NCBI RefSeq assembly: GCF_004000825.1
Contig: NZ_BILZ01000020.1
Coordinates: 1-64,000, forward strand
DNA: 64,000 nucleotides
From: Paenibacillus kobensis NBRC 15729
GTDB taxonomy: Bacteria; Bacillota; Bacilli; Paenibacillales; Paenibacillaceae
Direction: 5' to 3'
In this document: piece after piece, positions 54,492 to 63,185 of the stretch
Layout of the letters: each line of letters opens with the position of its first letter
Numbering within the stretch: position 1 is the stretch's first letter
The notes under the pieces: model-generated
Seen by the model: only the letters and a program-made list of their open reading frames with translations
Database searches by the model: none
What the model was told of the DNA's origin: nothing
Position numbers and translations under genes: made by a program

Positions 54492-55752
54492 AGATTACTT
54501 GAGTCAAGAAGAAATCGACGCTTTGCTGCGGCAATCGTCCAACGATCCGGAGCCTGAACTGTCCGGCAGCGCCACGACAGATATTACGAATTACTTGAAC
54601 AATATCGAGCAGGATGCACTTGGCGAGATCGGCAACATCACATTCGGCAGTGCGGCAACCGCTCTGTCCACCTTGCTAGGCAAGAAAGTCGATATTACGA
54701 CACCGCAAGTGACGCTTGTTAAGCGCTCGGAACTGAAAGAAGTGTTCCCGAAGCCGCATGTAGCCGTATCGGTTGAATACGTAGACGGCTTCCAAGGCAT
54801 TAACTCACTCGTCATTAAGACGCACGATGCACAGGTCATTGCTGATCTCATGCTCGGCGGCGAAGGCATTGTGCCGCAAGCTGAATTGAATGAGATTCAT
54901 ATCAGCGCGGTGCAAGAAGCGATGAACCAAATGATGGGCTCGTCGGCGACTTCGATGTCGACGATCTTCAACCGTTTCGTTAATATTTCACCTCCGGGAA
55001 TCGACATCTTGGACGTTGAAGGCGGCAATGGCGTTGAAACGCTGCCGCAAGATGATGAATTTATTAACGTTTCGTTTAGACTGATGATCGGCGATCTGAT
55101 CGATTCGACGATCATGCAGCTGCTGCCAATTTCGTTCGCGAAGCAAATGGTTGCAACTCTGATGGGCGGCATGGAAGAAGCGCCTGCGGCAGAGCCTGCT
55201 GCGATTGCAGCTCCTGCACCAGTTGCTGCTGCTGCGGCGTCAGCACCTGCACCTGCGCCTGCTGCTGCACCGCCTGGATATGCGGAACAGCCGCCTATGT
55301 ATGCGGCGCAGCCTCCAATGTACGCAGAGCAGCAGCCAATGTACGCGCAGCAGCCGATGTATGCGCAGCAACAGCCGATGTATGCACCGCCGCAAGGACC
55401 GAATACATATGGACAAATGCCGAATCGCAATGTGAACGTTCAGCCTGTTCAATTCGCAAATTTCCAAGGCGCACCTTACGTTCAGTCAGACGACACAAAT
55501 CTCAATTTGCTTCTCGACATACCGCTCAAAGTAACGGTAGAATTGGGTAGAACCCAAAAGCAGATCAAAGAAATTCTTGAATTGTCGCAAGGATCCATCA
55601 TTGAACTGGACAAGCTTGCCGGCGAGCCGGTCGACATCCTGGTGAACAACAAGCTGATCGCGAAGGGCGAGGTCGTCGTCATTGACGAAAACTTCGGTGT
55701 CCGTGTAACGGATATCGTAAGTCAATGGGACCGTATGCAAAAAATTCAATAA
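54481..55752 (+). CDS. fliY: Flagellar motor switch phosphatase FliY
   Basis: Combines a FliM-type N-terminal peptide (SQEEIDALL), CheC-like CheY-P phosphatase sites (E49 and N52 in LGEIGNITF; a second EAMNQMMG site at about 146-153) and a C-terminal FliN/SpoA domain (about 340-420). An Ala/Pro-rich linker leads into about six copies of QPMYA-like units (residues 270-305). Length is 423 residues. It switches off CheY-P at the motor. Overlaps fliM. Confidence 0.95.
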   Translation: MTSKDYLSQEEIDALLRQSSNDPEPELSGSATTDITNYLNNIEQDALGEIGNITFGSAATALSTLLGKKVDITTPQVTLVKRSELKEVFPKPHVAVSVEYVDGFQGINSLVIKTHDAQVIADLMLGGEGIVPQAELNEIHISAVQEAMNQMMGSSATSMSTIFNRFVNISPPGIDILDVEGGNGVETLPQDDEFINVSFRLMIGDLIDSTIMQLLPISFAKQMVATLMGGMEEAPAAEPAAIAAPAPVAAAAASAPAPAPAAAPPGYAEQPPMYAAQPPMYAEQQPMYAQQPMYAQQQPMYAPPQGPNTYGQMPNRNVNVQPVQFANFQGAPYVQSDDTNLNLLLDIPLKVTVELGRTQKQIKEILELSQGSIIELDKLAGEPVDILVNNKLIAKGEVVVIDENFGVRVTDIVSQWDRMQKIQ

Positions 55753-55775
55753 CATCCTAGGGGGAAATTTGAACG

Positions 55776-56138
55776 ATGGCAAACCGAATTTTGATCGTAG
55801 ATGATGCAGCATTCATGCGTATGATGATCCGTGATATTTTGACGAAAAACGGATATGAGGTTGTCGGTGAAGCGCCGGACGGCTCGGTTGCTGTCGAGAA
55901 GTTTAAAGAACTGAAACCGGACTTGACGACAATGGATATTACGATGCCGGAGATGGATGGTATCGTTGCATTGAAAGAGATCAAGAAGATTGATCCGAAC
56001 GCGAAAGTCATCATGTGCTCTGCAATGGGCCAACAAGCGATGGTTATCGATGCGATCCAAGCCGGCGCGAAAGACTTTATCGTGAAGCCGTTCCAAGCGG
56101 ACCGTGTAATCGAAGCGATCAAGAAGACGCTCGGTTAG
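55776..56138 (+). CDS. cheY: Chemotaxis response regulator CheY
   Basis: Single receiver domain of 120 residues. Acidic pocket D9, D10 (IVDDAAF), phosphoacceptor D54 (TMDITMPEMDG), S82 and K104 (FIVKPFQ) are all present. Phospho-CheY binds FliM and FliY, encoded directly upstream. AGGGGGAAA precedes the ATG. Confidence 0.97.
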   Translation: MANRILIVDDAAFMRMMIRDILTKNGYEVVGEAPDGSVAVEKFKELKPDLTTMDITMPEMDGIVALKEIKKIDPNAKVIMCSAMGQQAMVIDAIQAGAKDFIVKPFQADRVIEAIKKTLG

Positions 56139-56150
56139 GCCGTTCACATC

Positions 56151-56771
56151 ATGAAGAATAACCAGATTCGAATCGCGGCGCTCGCGACAGCCATAATGCC
56201 TTTCTCGGCACTTAAGGCTGCCGCGGCGTCCGAAGGACTGGAGACACCGGATACGGCACCTACTTACGGCAGTATGACCGGGAGTCTCGTGACCGTACTG
56301 ATTGCTCTTGCTGTCATTATTGGACTTATTATTTTCGCGATCAAGTTTCTAGCCCGCCGCAATCGAGGATGGGGCGCCAACCGAGCGCTTCGTGCGCTAG
56401 GCGGCGTCCCGCTCGGTCAGCATAAGTCGATTCAAGTTGTCGAATTAGCCGGTAAAGTGTATGTTGTCGGCATCGGCGAAGACGTTCGACTGCTGGACCG
56501 GATCGATGATCCGGAAGAAGCGGCTAGAATTATTAATCAAATGGAACAAACGAGCGGCGCGGGCTGGAATCCGGCGGCGTTCTCGGATCTGATGAACCGA
56601 TTCCGCAATCGAGGCGATCAAACAACCTCCGAGACGAAGGGATCGAACGAAGGGCCAGATTTCGAGCTTATGCTGCGCCAGAAGCTGGATGAGCAGTCGC
56701 AGCGCAAGCAGCAGGTCGAAACGCTGCTTCGCTCCTCAAATCAAAGCGATCGGTTGATGGATGATGAATAA
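56151..56771 (+). CDS. fliO: Flagellar biosynthetic protein FliO (FliZ)
   Basis: Assembly factor of the export gate. The 206-residue product has an N-terminal signal-like segment (about 7-27), a membrane helix at about 46-67 followed by KFLARRNRGW, and a FliO domain with GGVPLGQHKSIQVVELAGKVYVVG split by short turns. The ribosome binding site is weak. It overlaps fliP by 11 bases. Confidence 0.88.
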   Translation: MKNNQIRIAALATAIMPFSALKAAAASEGLETPDTAPTYGSMTGSLVTVLIALAVIIGLIIFAIKFLARRNRGWGANRALRALGGVPLGQHKSIQVVELAGKVYVVGIGEDVRLLDRIDDPEEAARIINQMEQTSGAGWNPAAFSDLMNRFRNRGDQTTSETKGSNEGPDFELMLRQKLDEQSQRKQQVETLLRSSNQSDRLMDDE

Positions 56772-57528
56772 AAAATGGATAGTTGCAGCCGTTATTGTGC
56801 AACTCGTTTTGTGGGGCTTGTTCCAATCCCATGCTTATGCGGAACCGCTGCCGAACATTAACATTCAAGTCGGTAACGGCGCAGATTCAGGGACACCAGG
56901 CACTAGCGCAATTTCGATCTTGCTGCTGCTGACCGTACTCAGTATCGCCCCGGCGATTCTCGTGCTGATGACAAGCTTTACCCGAATCGTCATCGTACTC
57001 GGATTTCTGCGGACGTCACTCGGTACACAGCAAATGCCGCCTAACCAGGTGTTGATCGGACTAGCTATGTTTCTTACCTTCTTCGTCATGTCGCCCACGC
57101 TTGCTCAAGTGAACGATGTCGCCCTTCAGCCTTATTTGAAAGGCGAGATTACGCAGACACAGGCATTCGAGAAAGCGGCAGATCCGATGAAAAAATTTAT
57201 GTTCGCGCAAACCCGGGAAAAAGACTTGCTGCTCTTCATCAAATATACGAAAACCGAGAAGCCGACAAGCTACAAGGACATCCCGATTACGGTTCTCGTA
57301 CCGGCATATGCGATCAGCGAGCTTAAGACGGCGTTTCAGATGGGCTTCATGATTTTTATCCCATTTTTAATAATCGATATGGTCGTTTCCAGTACGCTAA
57401 TGGCGATGGGGATGATGATGCTGCCACCGGTCATGATCTCGCTGCCGTTCAAGATTCTGCTGTTCATCCTCGTCGATGGATGGTACTTGGTCGTCAAGTC
57501 GCTGCTAATGAGCTTTAATATGACCTAG
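56761..57528 (+). CDS. fliP: Flagellar biosynthetic protein FliP
   Basis: Core export-gate membrane protein. A cleavable signal peptide (about 1-27) is followed by membrane helices; the family motifs FTRIVIVLGFLRTSLGTQQMP and GFMIFIPFLIIDMVVSSTLM are clear. Length is 255 residues. Overlapping start with fliO suggests coupling. Confidence 0.97.
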   Translation: MMNKKWIVAAVIVQLVLWGLFQSHAYAEPLPNINIQVGNGADSGTPGTSAISILLLLTVLSIAPAILVLMTSFTRIVIVLGFLRTSLGTQQMPPNQVLIGLAMFLTFFVMSPTLAQVNDVALQPYLKGEITQTQAFEKAADPMKKFMFAQTREKDLLLFIKYTKTEKPTSYKDIPITVLVPAYAISELKTAFQMGFMIFIPFLIIDMVVSSTLMAMGMMMLPPVMISLPFKILLFILVDGWYLVVKSLLMSFNMT

Positions 57529-57548
57529 CGGAAAGGAACGAGCATGCG

Positions 57549-57818
57549 ATGAGTGCGGAATTTATTATCGGATTGGCCGGAGAGGCCGTATTCGTTATTT
57601 TGAAAACGAGCGCGCCGATGCTCGTCATCGGACTCGCCGTCGGTTTGATCGTCAGTATCTTTCAAGCAACGACGCACATTCAGGAGCAGACGCTCGCATT
57701 CGTTCCGAAGATCGTAGCTGTATTCGTTTCGCTCATCTTCTTCGGACCATGGATACTGAATACGCTGGTCGACTTCACGTTTAACATTTTGAACAACTTG
57801 TACAAATACATCGGATAG
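57549..57818 (+). CDS. fliQ: Flagellar biosynthetic protein FliQ
   Basis: Small export-gate membrane protein of 89 residues with two hydrophobic hairpin helices. SIFQATTHIQEQTLAFVPKI is the family motif. Sits between fliP and fliR as always. Confidence 0.96.
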   Translation: MSAEFIIGLAGEAVFVILKTSAPMLVIGLAVGLIVSIFQATTHIQEQTLAFVPKIVAVFVSLIFFGPWILNTLVDFTFNILNNLYKYIG

Positions 57819-57831
57819 GCTGGTTGAAAGG

Positions 57832-58623
57832 ATGGAGCTGATCGAACAGGGGTTCCCTATTTTTTTGCTAATCTTTTGTCGAATGACAGCATTTTTCGTC
57901 GTAGCGCCGATATTCTCGATGCGAGGCGTACCGACGCCGTTCAAGATCGGCCTGGGATTCTTCCTCTCGCTAATCGTATTTCTGACTTACGGAGTGAAGG
58001 AAACCGCCGTATTGGACGCGACGTACATTCTGCTTGTTCTTCGCGAAGTATTAGTCGGTCTGCTTCTAGGCTTTGTCGTCTATCTGTTCTTCTCGGTCGT
58101 TCAGACGGCCGGCGCGTTGATGGATATTTCGATGGGTTTCGCTATGTCGAACGTCGTGGATCCCATTACTGGGGCATCGTCGCCGATCATGGGCAACTTG
58201 AAGTACATGATTCTCATCCTGGTGTTTCTGTCCATGAACGGTCATCATTTTATGCTGACCTCTCTGATGGACAGCTATCAATGGCTGCCGCTCGATAACG
58301 ATCTGTTCGCAAGAATATACGATGGCAAAGTGTCTGATTTCATCGCCGTAACGTTCTCTGAAACATTCATGCTGGCATTCCAGATCGCGTCGCCGATTCT
58401 AGTCGCGATGTTCCTAACGGATGTCGCGCTTGGCTTTCTTGCGAAGACGGCACCGCAGTATAACGTATTCATTATCGGGATGCCGCTCAAGATCATTCTC
58501 GGATTAATTATGGTCGTACTCATTCTTCCTACGATGTCCGGGGTGTTCGAGCATTTGTTCACCGTAATGTTCGACCGAATGCATAGTCTGCTTGCCATGC
58601 TGAAGAGACCGGATGCCGGCTGA
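57832..58623 (+). CDS. fliR: Flagellar biosynthetic protein FliR
   Basis: Export-gate membrane protein of 263 residues with several hydrophobic helices; contains FPIFLLIFCRMTAFFVVAPIF and VLVGLLLGFVVYLFFSVVQT. Its stop shares a base with an ATG of the flhB frame. AAGGATGGAG region serves as ribosome binding site. Confidence 0.96.
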   Translation: MELIEQGFPIFLLIFCRMTAFFVVAPIFSMRGVPTPFKIGLGFFLSLIVFLTYGVKETAVLDATYILLVLREVLVGLLLGFVVYLFFSVVQTAGALMDISMGFAMSNVVDPITGASSPIMGNLKYMILILVFLSMNGHHFMLTSLMDSYQWLPLDNDLFARIYDGKVSDFIAVTFSETFMLAFQIASPILVAMFLTDVALGFLAKTAPQYNVFIIGMPLKIILGLIMVVLILPTMSGVFEHLFTVMFDRMHSLLAMLKRPDAG

Positions 58624-58670
58624 TGAACGTCAGACCGAAGGCACCAGCGCCCAATGTAGGAGGTGACCGC

Positions 58671-59780
58671 ATGACAGCGAGCAGACCGCAGTACCGATTG
58701 AAGCTTGATCTTCAATTGTTCAACCAGGAGAAGACAGAGAAAGCAACGCCGAAGAAGAAGCGCGAGGCTCGCGAGAAGGGGCAGGTCGCCAAGTCCAATG
58801 AGCTGCCGGGCGCCTTCATTTTATTGTTCGTGTTTATGAGCTTCGCCATGATTGGACCCTTTTACAAAAGCAGGCTTATATCGTTGTTCGGAGACTTGTT
58901 CGAGGATTGGATGACGATGGAAGTGACGACCGGCAACGTCATGTCGTTGTTTACAAAGCTGATGTACGAAATGCTGATCATGCTGTCGCCGGTGTTCGCC
59001 ATAGCGGTAGTCGTAGCCCTCTTAGCCGGTTATATGCAGGTTGGTTTCTTGTTAACGGGCAAGTCGCTGGCTCCCAAGTTCAGCAAGCTTAACCCGTTAA
59101 CGAATGCGAAAGAAATACTGTCCATGAAGACGCTCGTTGAATTTCTCAAAAATATGCTGAAGCTTGTCGTCATCGGCCTCATCGTATTTATGACTTTGAA
59201 GAGCGATTGGGAACGCATTCTTCAATTGGATACGCTGCCCGTTACCTATTTGCTCGGCTTCGCAGGCGGCATCGCTCTAAAGCTTGGCATTGAAGTCGGT
59301 GCCGTGCTCGTTGTCCTAGCGGTCGCGGATTACTTCTATCAGAAGTATGAGTATGACAAGAGCTTGAAGATGTCTAAGCAAGATATTAAGGACGAATTCA
59401 AAACAACCGAAGGTAACCCGCTAATTAAAGGGCGGATCCGCGAGCGTCAACGGAAAATGGCGATTCAGCGGATGATGCAGGAAGTGCCGAAGGCGGATGT
59501 CGTTATCACGAACCCGACACACTTCGCCATCGCCCTGAAGTACGACGCTGCTAAGATGGAAGCCCCGGTCGTATTAGCCAAAGGCATGGATTACGTGGCA
59601 CTGCGAATTCGGGAGAAGGCCAAGGAGCACGGCGTCATTACGATGGAAAACAAGCCGCTCGCCAGAGCGCTGTACGACCGATCGGAAATCGGCGATTCGA
59701 TTCCTTCGGATCTGTTTCAAGCGGTGGCGGAAGTACTGGCATATGTATATAAGTTGAAAGGTCGAGTGAAATCATCTTGA
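58671..59780 (+). CDS. flhB: Flagellar biosynthetic protein FlhB
   Basis: Export switch protein. N-terminal cytoplasmic stretch (LFNQEKTEKATPKKKREAR), four membrane helices, and a cytoplasmic C-domain with the self-cleaving N281-P282-T283-H284 motif. AGGAGGTGACC precedes the ATG at 58671; the frame is open back to 58623 without support. Length is 369 residues. Its C-domain has a free-standing paralogue encoded at 29088. Confidence 0.96.
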   Translation: MTASRPQYRLKLDLQLFNQEKTEKATPKKKREAREKGQVAKSNELPGAFILLFVFMSFAMIGPFYKSRLISLFGDLFEDWMTMEVTTGNVMSLFTKLMYEMLIMLSPVFAIAVVVALLAGYMQVGFLLTGKSLAPKFSKLNPLTNAKEILSMKTLVEFLKNMLKLVVIGLIVFMTLKSDWERILQLDTLPVTYLLGFAGGIALKLGIEVGAVLVVLAVADYFYQKYEYDKSLKMSKQDIKDEFKTTEGNPLIKGRIRERQRKMAIQRMMQEVPKADVVITNPTHFAIALKYDAAKMEAPVVLAKGMDYVALRIREKAKEHGVITMENKPLARALYDRSEIGDSIPSDLFQAVAEVLAYVYKLKGRVKSS

Positions 59781-59796
59781 AACGGGGGAACAGTTC

Positions 59797-61830
59797 ATGA
59801 AACCAAGGGACCTGGTCATATTGATCGGCATCATCGGCATCGTGCTCATGATGGTTATTCCCGTCCCAACGCTCCTAATGGACGTGCTTCTCATCATTAA
59901 TATTTCGATAGCGTTAATGATTTTGCTCATCTCGATGAATACGAAGGATGCGCTGCAGTTTTCGATCTTTCCGTCCGTACTCTTAATAACAACTTTGTTC
60001 AGACTTGCGCTTAACGTATCGACGACAAGAAACATACTCGCGAAACACGAAGCGGGTGAAGTTGTGGAAACGTTCGGCAACTGGGTGGCAGGCGGGGAAA
60101 TTGCAATCGGTTTTATCGTCTTCCTCATCTTGGTCGTTGTTCAATTCATCGTCATCACGAAAGGCTCGGAACGGGTTGCAGAAGTAGCGGCAAGATTTAC
60201 GCTCGACGCGATGCCCGGTAAACAGATGAGTATCGATGCCGACTTGAATGCCGGTCTTATTAATGAACAGCAAGCGAAGGAACGCCGGTCCAAAATCGAA
60301 AGAGAAGCCGATTTCTACGGTGCAATGGACGGTGCGAGCAAATTCGTCAAAGGTGACGCGATTGCCGCAATCGTCATTCTCTTCATTAACTTAATCGGCG
60401 GTTTCATCGTCGGTATGGCGATTCACGGCATGGGCTTTTCGGATGCCTTGCATACGTACTCGATTCTGACGATCGGCGACGGTCTCGTTAGCCAAATCCC
60501 GGCACTGCTCATTTCGACGGCATCCGGTATGATCGTTACGCGGGCTTCGTCCGAAGGCAATCTGGCAGACGATCTGTCTACGCAAATGCTGAAATATCCG
60601 AAGCTGCTCTATATCGTTGCAGGAACAATCACGTTGCTCGGCTTCTTTACTCCTATCGGCTGGTTCCGTACGCTTCCGATCGCTGCGATTCTCGCTTATG
60701 GCGGTTGGCGATTGCAGAAGAATATGAACAAGCAGCAACAGCAGGAGGAGCTACTGGTCGAAGAGCAGCAAATCGAGGAAGTACGAAGTCCGGAAAGCGT
60801 TATCAGTCTGCTGCAGGTCGATCCGATCGAATTCGAATTCGGTTATGGTCTTATCCCGCTCGCGGATGCGCAGCAGGGCGGCGACTTGCTTGACCGGATC
60901 ATTATGATCAGGCGGCAATGCGCTCTGGAGCTCGGACTCGTCGTTCCGGTTATCCGTATTCGCGACAACATTCAGCTGAAGCCGAATGAATACGTGATCA
61001 AAATAAAAGGAAATACGGTAGCCCGAGGCGACTTGCTCCTCAACCATTACTTGGCGATGAGCCCAGGCTTCGATGATGATGCGGTAATCGGCATCGAAAC
61101 GACAGAGCCGGCGTTCGGTTTGCCGGCGTTGTGGATTGACGAAGCGATGAAAGAACGGGCTGAATTGTCCGGTTATACCGTCGTCGATCCGCCATCGGTC
61201 GTCGCAACGCACTTGACCGAGATCGTTAAGCGCCATGCGCACGAGCTGATCGGCCGACAAGAGACGAAAGCGCTGGTCGAGAATGTGAAGGAAAACTACC
61301 CGGCGCTCGTCGACGAGCTCATTCCGAATTTGCTCACAGTCGGCGACGTTCAGAAGGTGCTTGCGAAACTGCTGAAAGAGAAAATTTCGATCCGCGATCT
61401 GGTCACGATCTTCGAAACGCTTGCGGATCAAGGGGCATATACGAAAGACACCGATGTGCTTACCGAATACGTCAGACAGTCTCTCTCTCGTCAAATTACG
61501 CTTCAATTCTCTCCGGATGGCGAGATGCTTCGCGTCATTACAGTTGGACCTTCATTGGAGAAGAAGATAGCCGAATCGGTGCAGCAATCGGATCAGGGCA
61601 GCTACTTGTCGATCGATCCTGTCGCTACACAGCAAATCTATCAGAAGCTTTCAGAGCAAGTAACGAAGCAGATTCAATCCGGCAATCAACCGGTTGTGCT
61701 CGCATCCCCAACGATTCGGATGTACTTGCGCAAGCTGGTCGAGCGGACGATGCAGGATATTCCGGTATTGTCTTACAGTGAGCTGGAGCCGAATATTGAA
61801 GTTCAAAGCGTCGGGGTGGTGAATCTGTGA
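59797..61830 (+). CDS. flhA: Flagellar biosynthesis protein FlhA
   Basis: Largest export-gate protein; the membrane part (about 1-315) is thought to use proton flow, and the cytoplasmic ring (about 345-677) docks substrates. The conserved FHIPEP-type loop region follows helix 4 (FTLDAMPGKQMSIDADLNAG). ACGGGGGAAC precedes the ATG. Length is 677 residues. It overlaps flhF by 4 bases. Confidence 0.97.
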   Translation: MKPRDLVILIGIIGIVLMMVIPVPTLLMDVLLIINISIALMILLISMNTKDALQFSIFPSVLLITTLFRLALNVSTTRNILAKHEAGEVVETFGNWVAGGEIAIGFIVFLILVVVQFIVITKGSERVAEVAARFTLDAMPGKQMSIDADLNAGLINEQQAKERRSKIEREADFYGAMDGASKFVKGDAIAAIVILFINLIGGFIVGMAIHGMGFSDALHTYSILTIGDGLVSQIPALLISTASGMIVTRASSEGNLADDLSTQMLKYPKLLYIVAGTITLLGFFTPIGWFRTLPIAAILAYGGWRLQKNMNKQQQQEELLVEEQQIEEVRSPESVISLLQVDPIEFEFGYGLIPLADAQQGGDLLDRIIMIRRQCALELGLVVPVIRIRDNIQLKPNEYVIKIKGNTVARGDLLLNHYLAMSPGFDDDAVIGIETTEPAFGLPALWIDEAMKERAELSGYTVVDPPSVVATHLTEIVKRHAHELIGRQETKALVENVKENYPALVDELIPNLLTVGDVQKVLAKLLKEKISIRDLVTIFETLADQGAYTKDTDVLTEYVRQSLSRQITLQFSPDGEMLRVITVGPSLEKKIAESVQQSDQGSYLSIDPVATQQIYQKLSEQVTKQIQSGNQPVVLASPTIRMYLRKLVERTMQDIPVLSYSELEPNIEVQSVGVVNL

Positions 61831-63185
61831 GAGTAAAGCGTTATTTGGTTAACGAGGTGTCCGAGGCGCTGCCTCTCATCCGCAGCGAGCTGGGCAAAGA
61901 TGCCGTTATTCTAAGCACGAAAGATATTAAGACCGGAGGATTCATGGGCATGTTTCGCAAGCGGATGACCGAGGTTGTCGCTGCGATAGAATCCGAAGGT
62001 TCCAAGCCTAACAAATCCAAGGCTGCTGCCGCTCCATTCCAGGCAGCAGCCGTCCCCGCACGTACGGCCAATTCGGCAGCAGCCGCTTATGCCGGCAATA
62101 CAGGCAATGCAACTGCCGCAGCGACGGCAGTACTAGACCGGCCCGATCCGCAGATTACCGCGGAGCGGGCAGCGGCGCTTCTGCAGGCAGCAGCGGGACA
62201 CACTTCCTCGGTTACAGCGGATTCCGCAGCCGGCTCGATCATGTCGGCTCTTGCAGCTGGACCGCAAGCCGCTAATTCGATGACGAAGCCGAGCAAGTCA
62301 TCGAAGGTGACGGAGGACGCTTTAGTAAGCGAGATCCGGGATATGAAGGAATGGATAATGAAGCTGTCCCGGCAGAAAGAGCTCGATTCTCAGCCAGAAG
62401 CTATCAAGCAGCTTCGCACGCGGCTGGATGAGCAAGAGGTTGCATCCGAATGGTCCGACAAACTTATCGATCAGTTAATGGAGCAGATCGATGAAGGAGC
62501 GGACCTATCGGATACCCGCCAGCTTTGGGAACGTGCATCGGCTATTCTATTAGACTGGTTGAAGCCATACGAGCATCCAGGTATCCAGCCGTCCGATCGG
62601 GCGGTCTACTTCGTCGGCCCGACGGGAGTCGGCAAGACGACGACGATTGCGAAGCTGGCTGCTGAACAAACGTTGAAGAAGGGCAAGAAGGTTGGCTTCA
62701 TAACGTCGGATACGTACCGGATAGCAGCGGTCGATCAGCTTCGAACGTACGCCAACATTTTGAACGTTCCGATGGAAGTTGTTTTCTCGCCGAATGAAGT
62801 ACCCCGAGCGTTCGAACGACTAGAGGACCGGGATGTTATCTTCATGGATACAGCGGGCCGCAATTATCGAAGCGAGCTTCATGTATCCGAAGTAAACAGT
62901 ATGATGAGTGCGCATTCCGGCAACGTATTTCTTGTCATGAGCCTGACAGGACGGACGAAAGATATGGCGATTGTAGCCGAGCGCTTCATCCCATACGGTG
63001 TGCGGCAAGCTGTTTTCACGAAGCTGGATGAAACGTTCGTTTACGGATCGCTGCTGAACATTGTATTGGAATACGGCTTGCAGCCTGCTTATATCGCTAG
63101 CGGACAAACGGTTCCGGACGATATTGATTTGTTCCAAGCCGAAGCCTACGTCGGATTGCTCTTAGGAGATCCTGCGGATGTATGA
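61827..63185 (+). CDS. flhF: Flagellar biosynthesis protein FlhF (SRP-type GTPase)
   Basis: SRP-family GTPase that sets where flagella are placed. The 452-residue protein has a basic N-terminal domain beginning MRVKRYLVNEV, an Ala-rich linker (about 65-150), an N domain and the GTPase with GPTGVGKT at 264-271, FITSDTYRIAAVDQLRTYAN and DTAGRNY. GTG start. It overlaps flhG by 8 bases, fitting the FlhF-FlhG partnership. Confidence 0.96.
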   Translation: MRVKRYLVNEVSEALPLIRSELGKDAVILSTKDIKTGGFMGMFRKRMTEVVAAIESEGSKPNKSKAAAAPFQAAAVPARTANSAAAAYAGNTGNATAAATAVLDRPDPQITAERAAALLQAAAGHTSSVTADSAAGSIMSALAAGPQAANSMTKPSKSSKVTEDALVSEIRDMKEWIMKLSRQKELDSQPEAIKQLRTRLDEQEVASEWSDKLIDQLMEQIDEGADLSDTRQLWERASAILLDWLKPYEHPGIQPSDRAVYFVGPTGVGKTTTIAKLAAEQTLKKGKKVGFITSDTYRIAAVDQLRTYANILNVPMEVVFSPNEVPRAFERLEDRDVIFMDTAGRNYRSELHVSEVNSMMSAHSGNVFLVMSLTGRTKDMAIVAERFIPYGVRQAVFTKLDETFVYGSLLNIVLEYGLQPAYIASGQTVPDDIDLFQAEAYVGLLLGDPADV

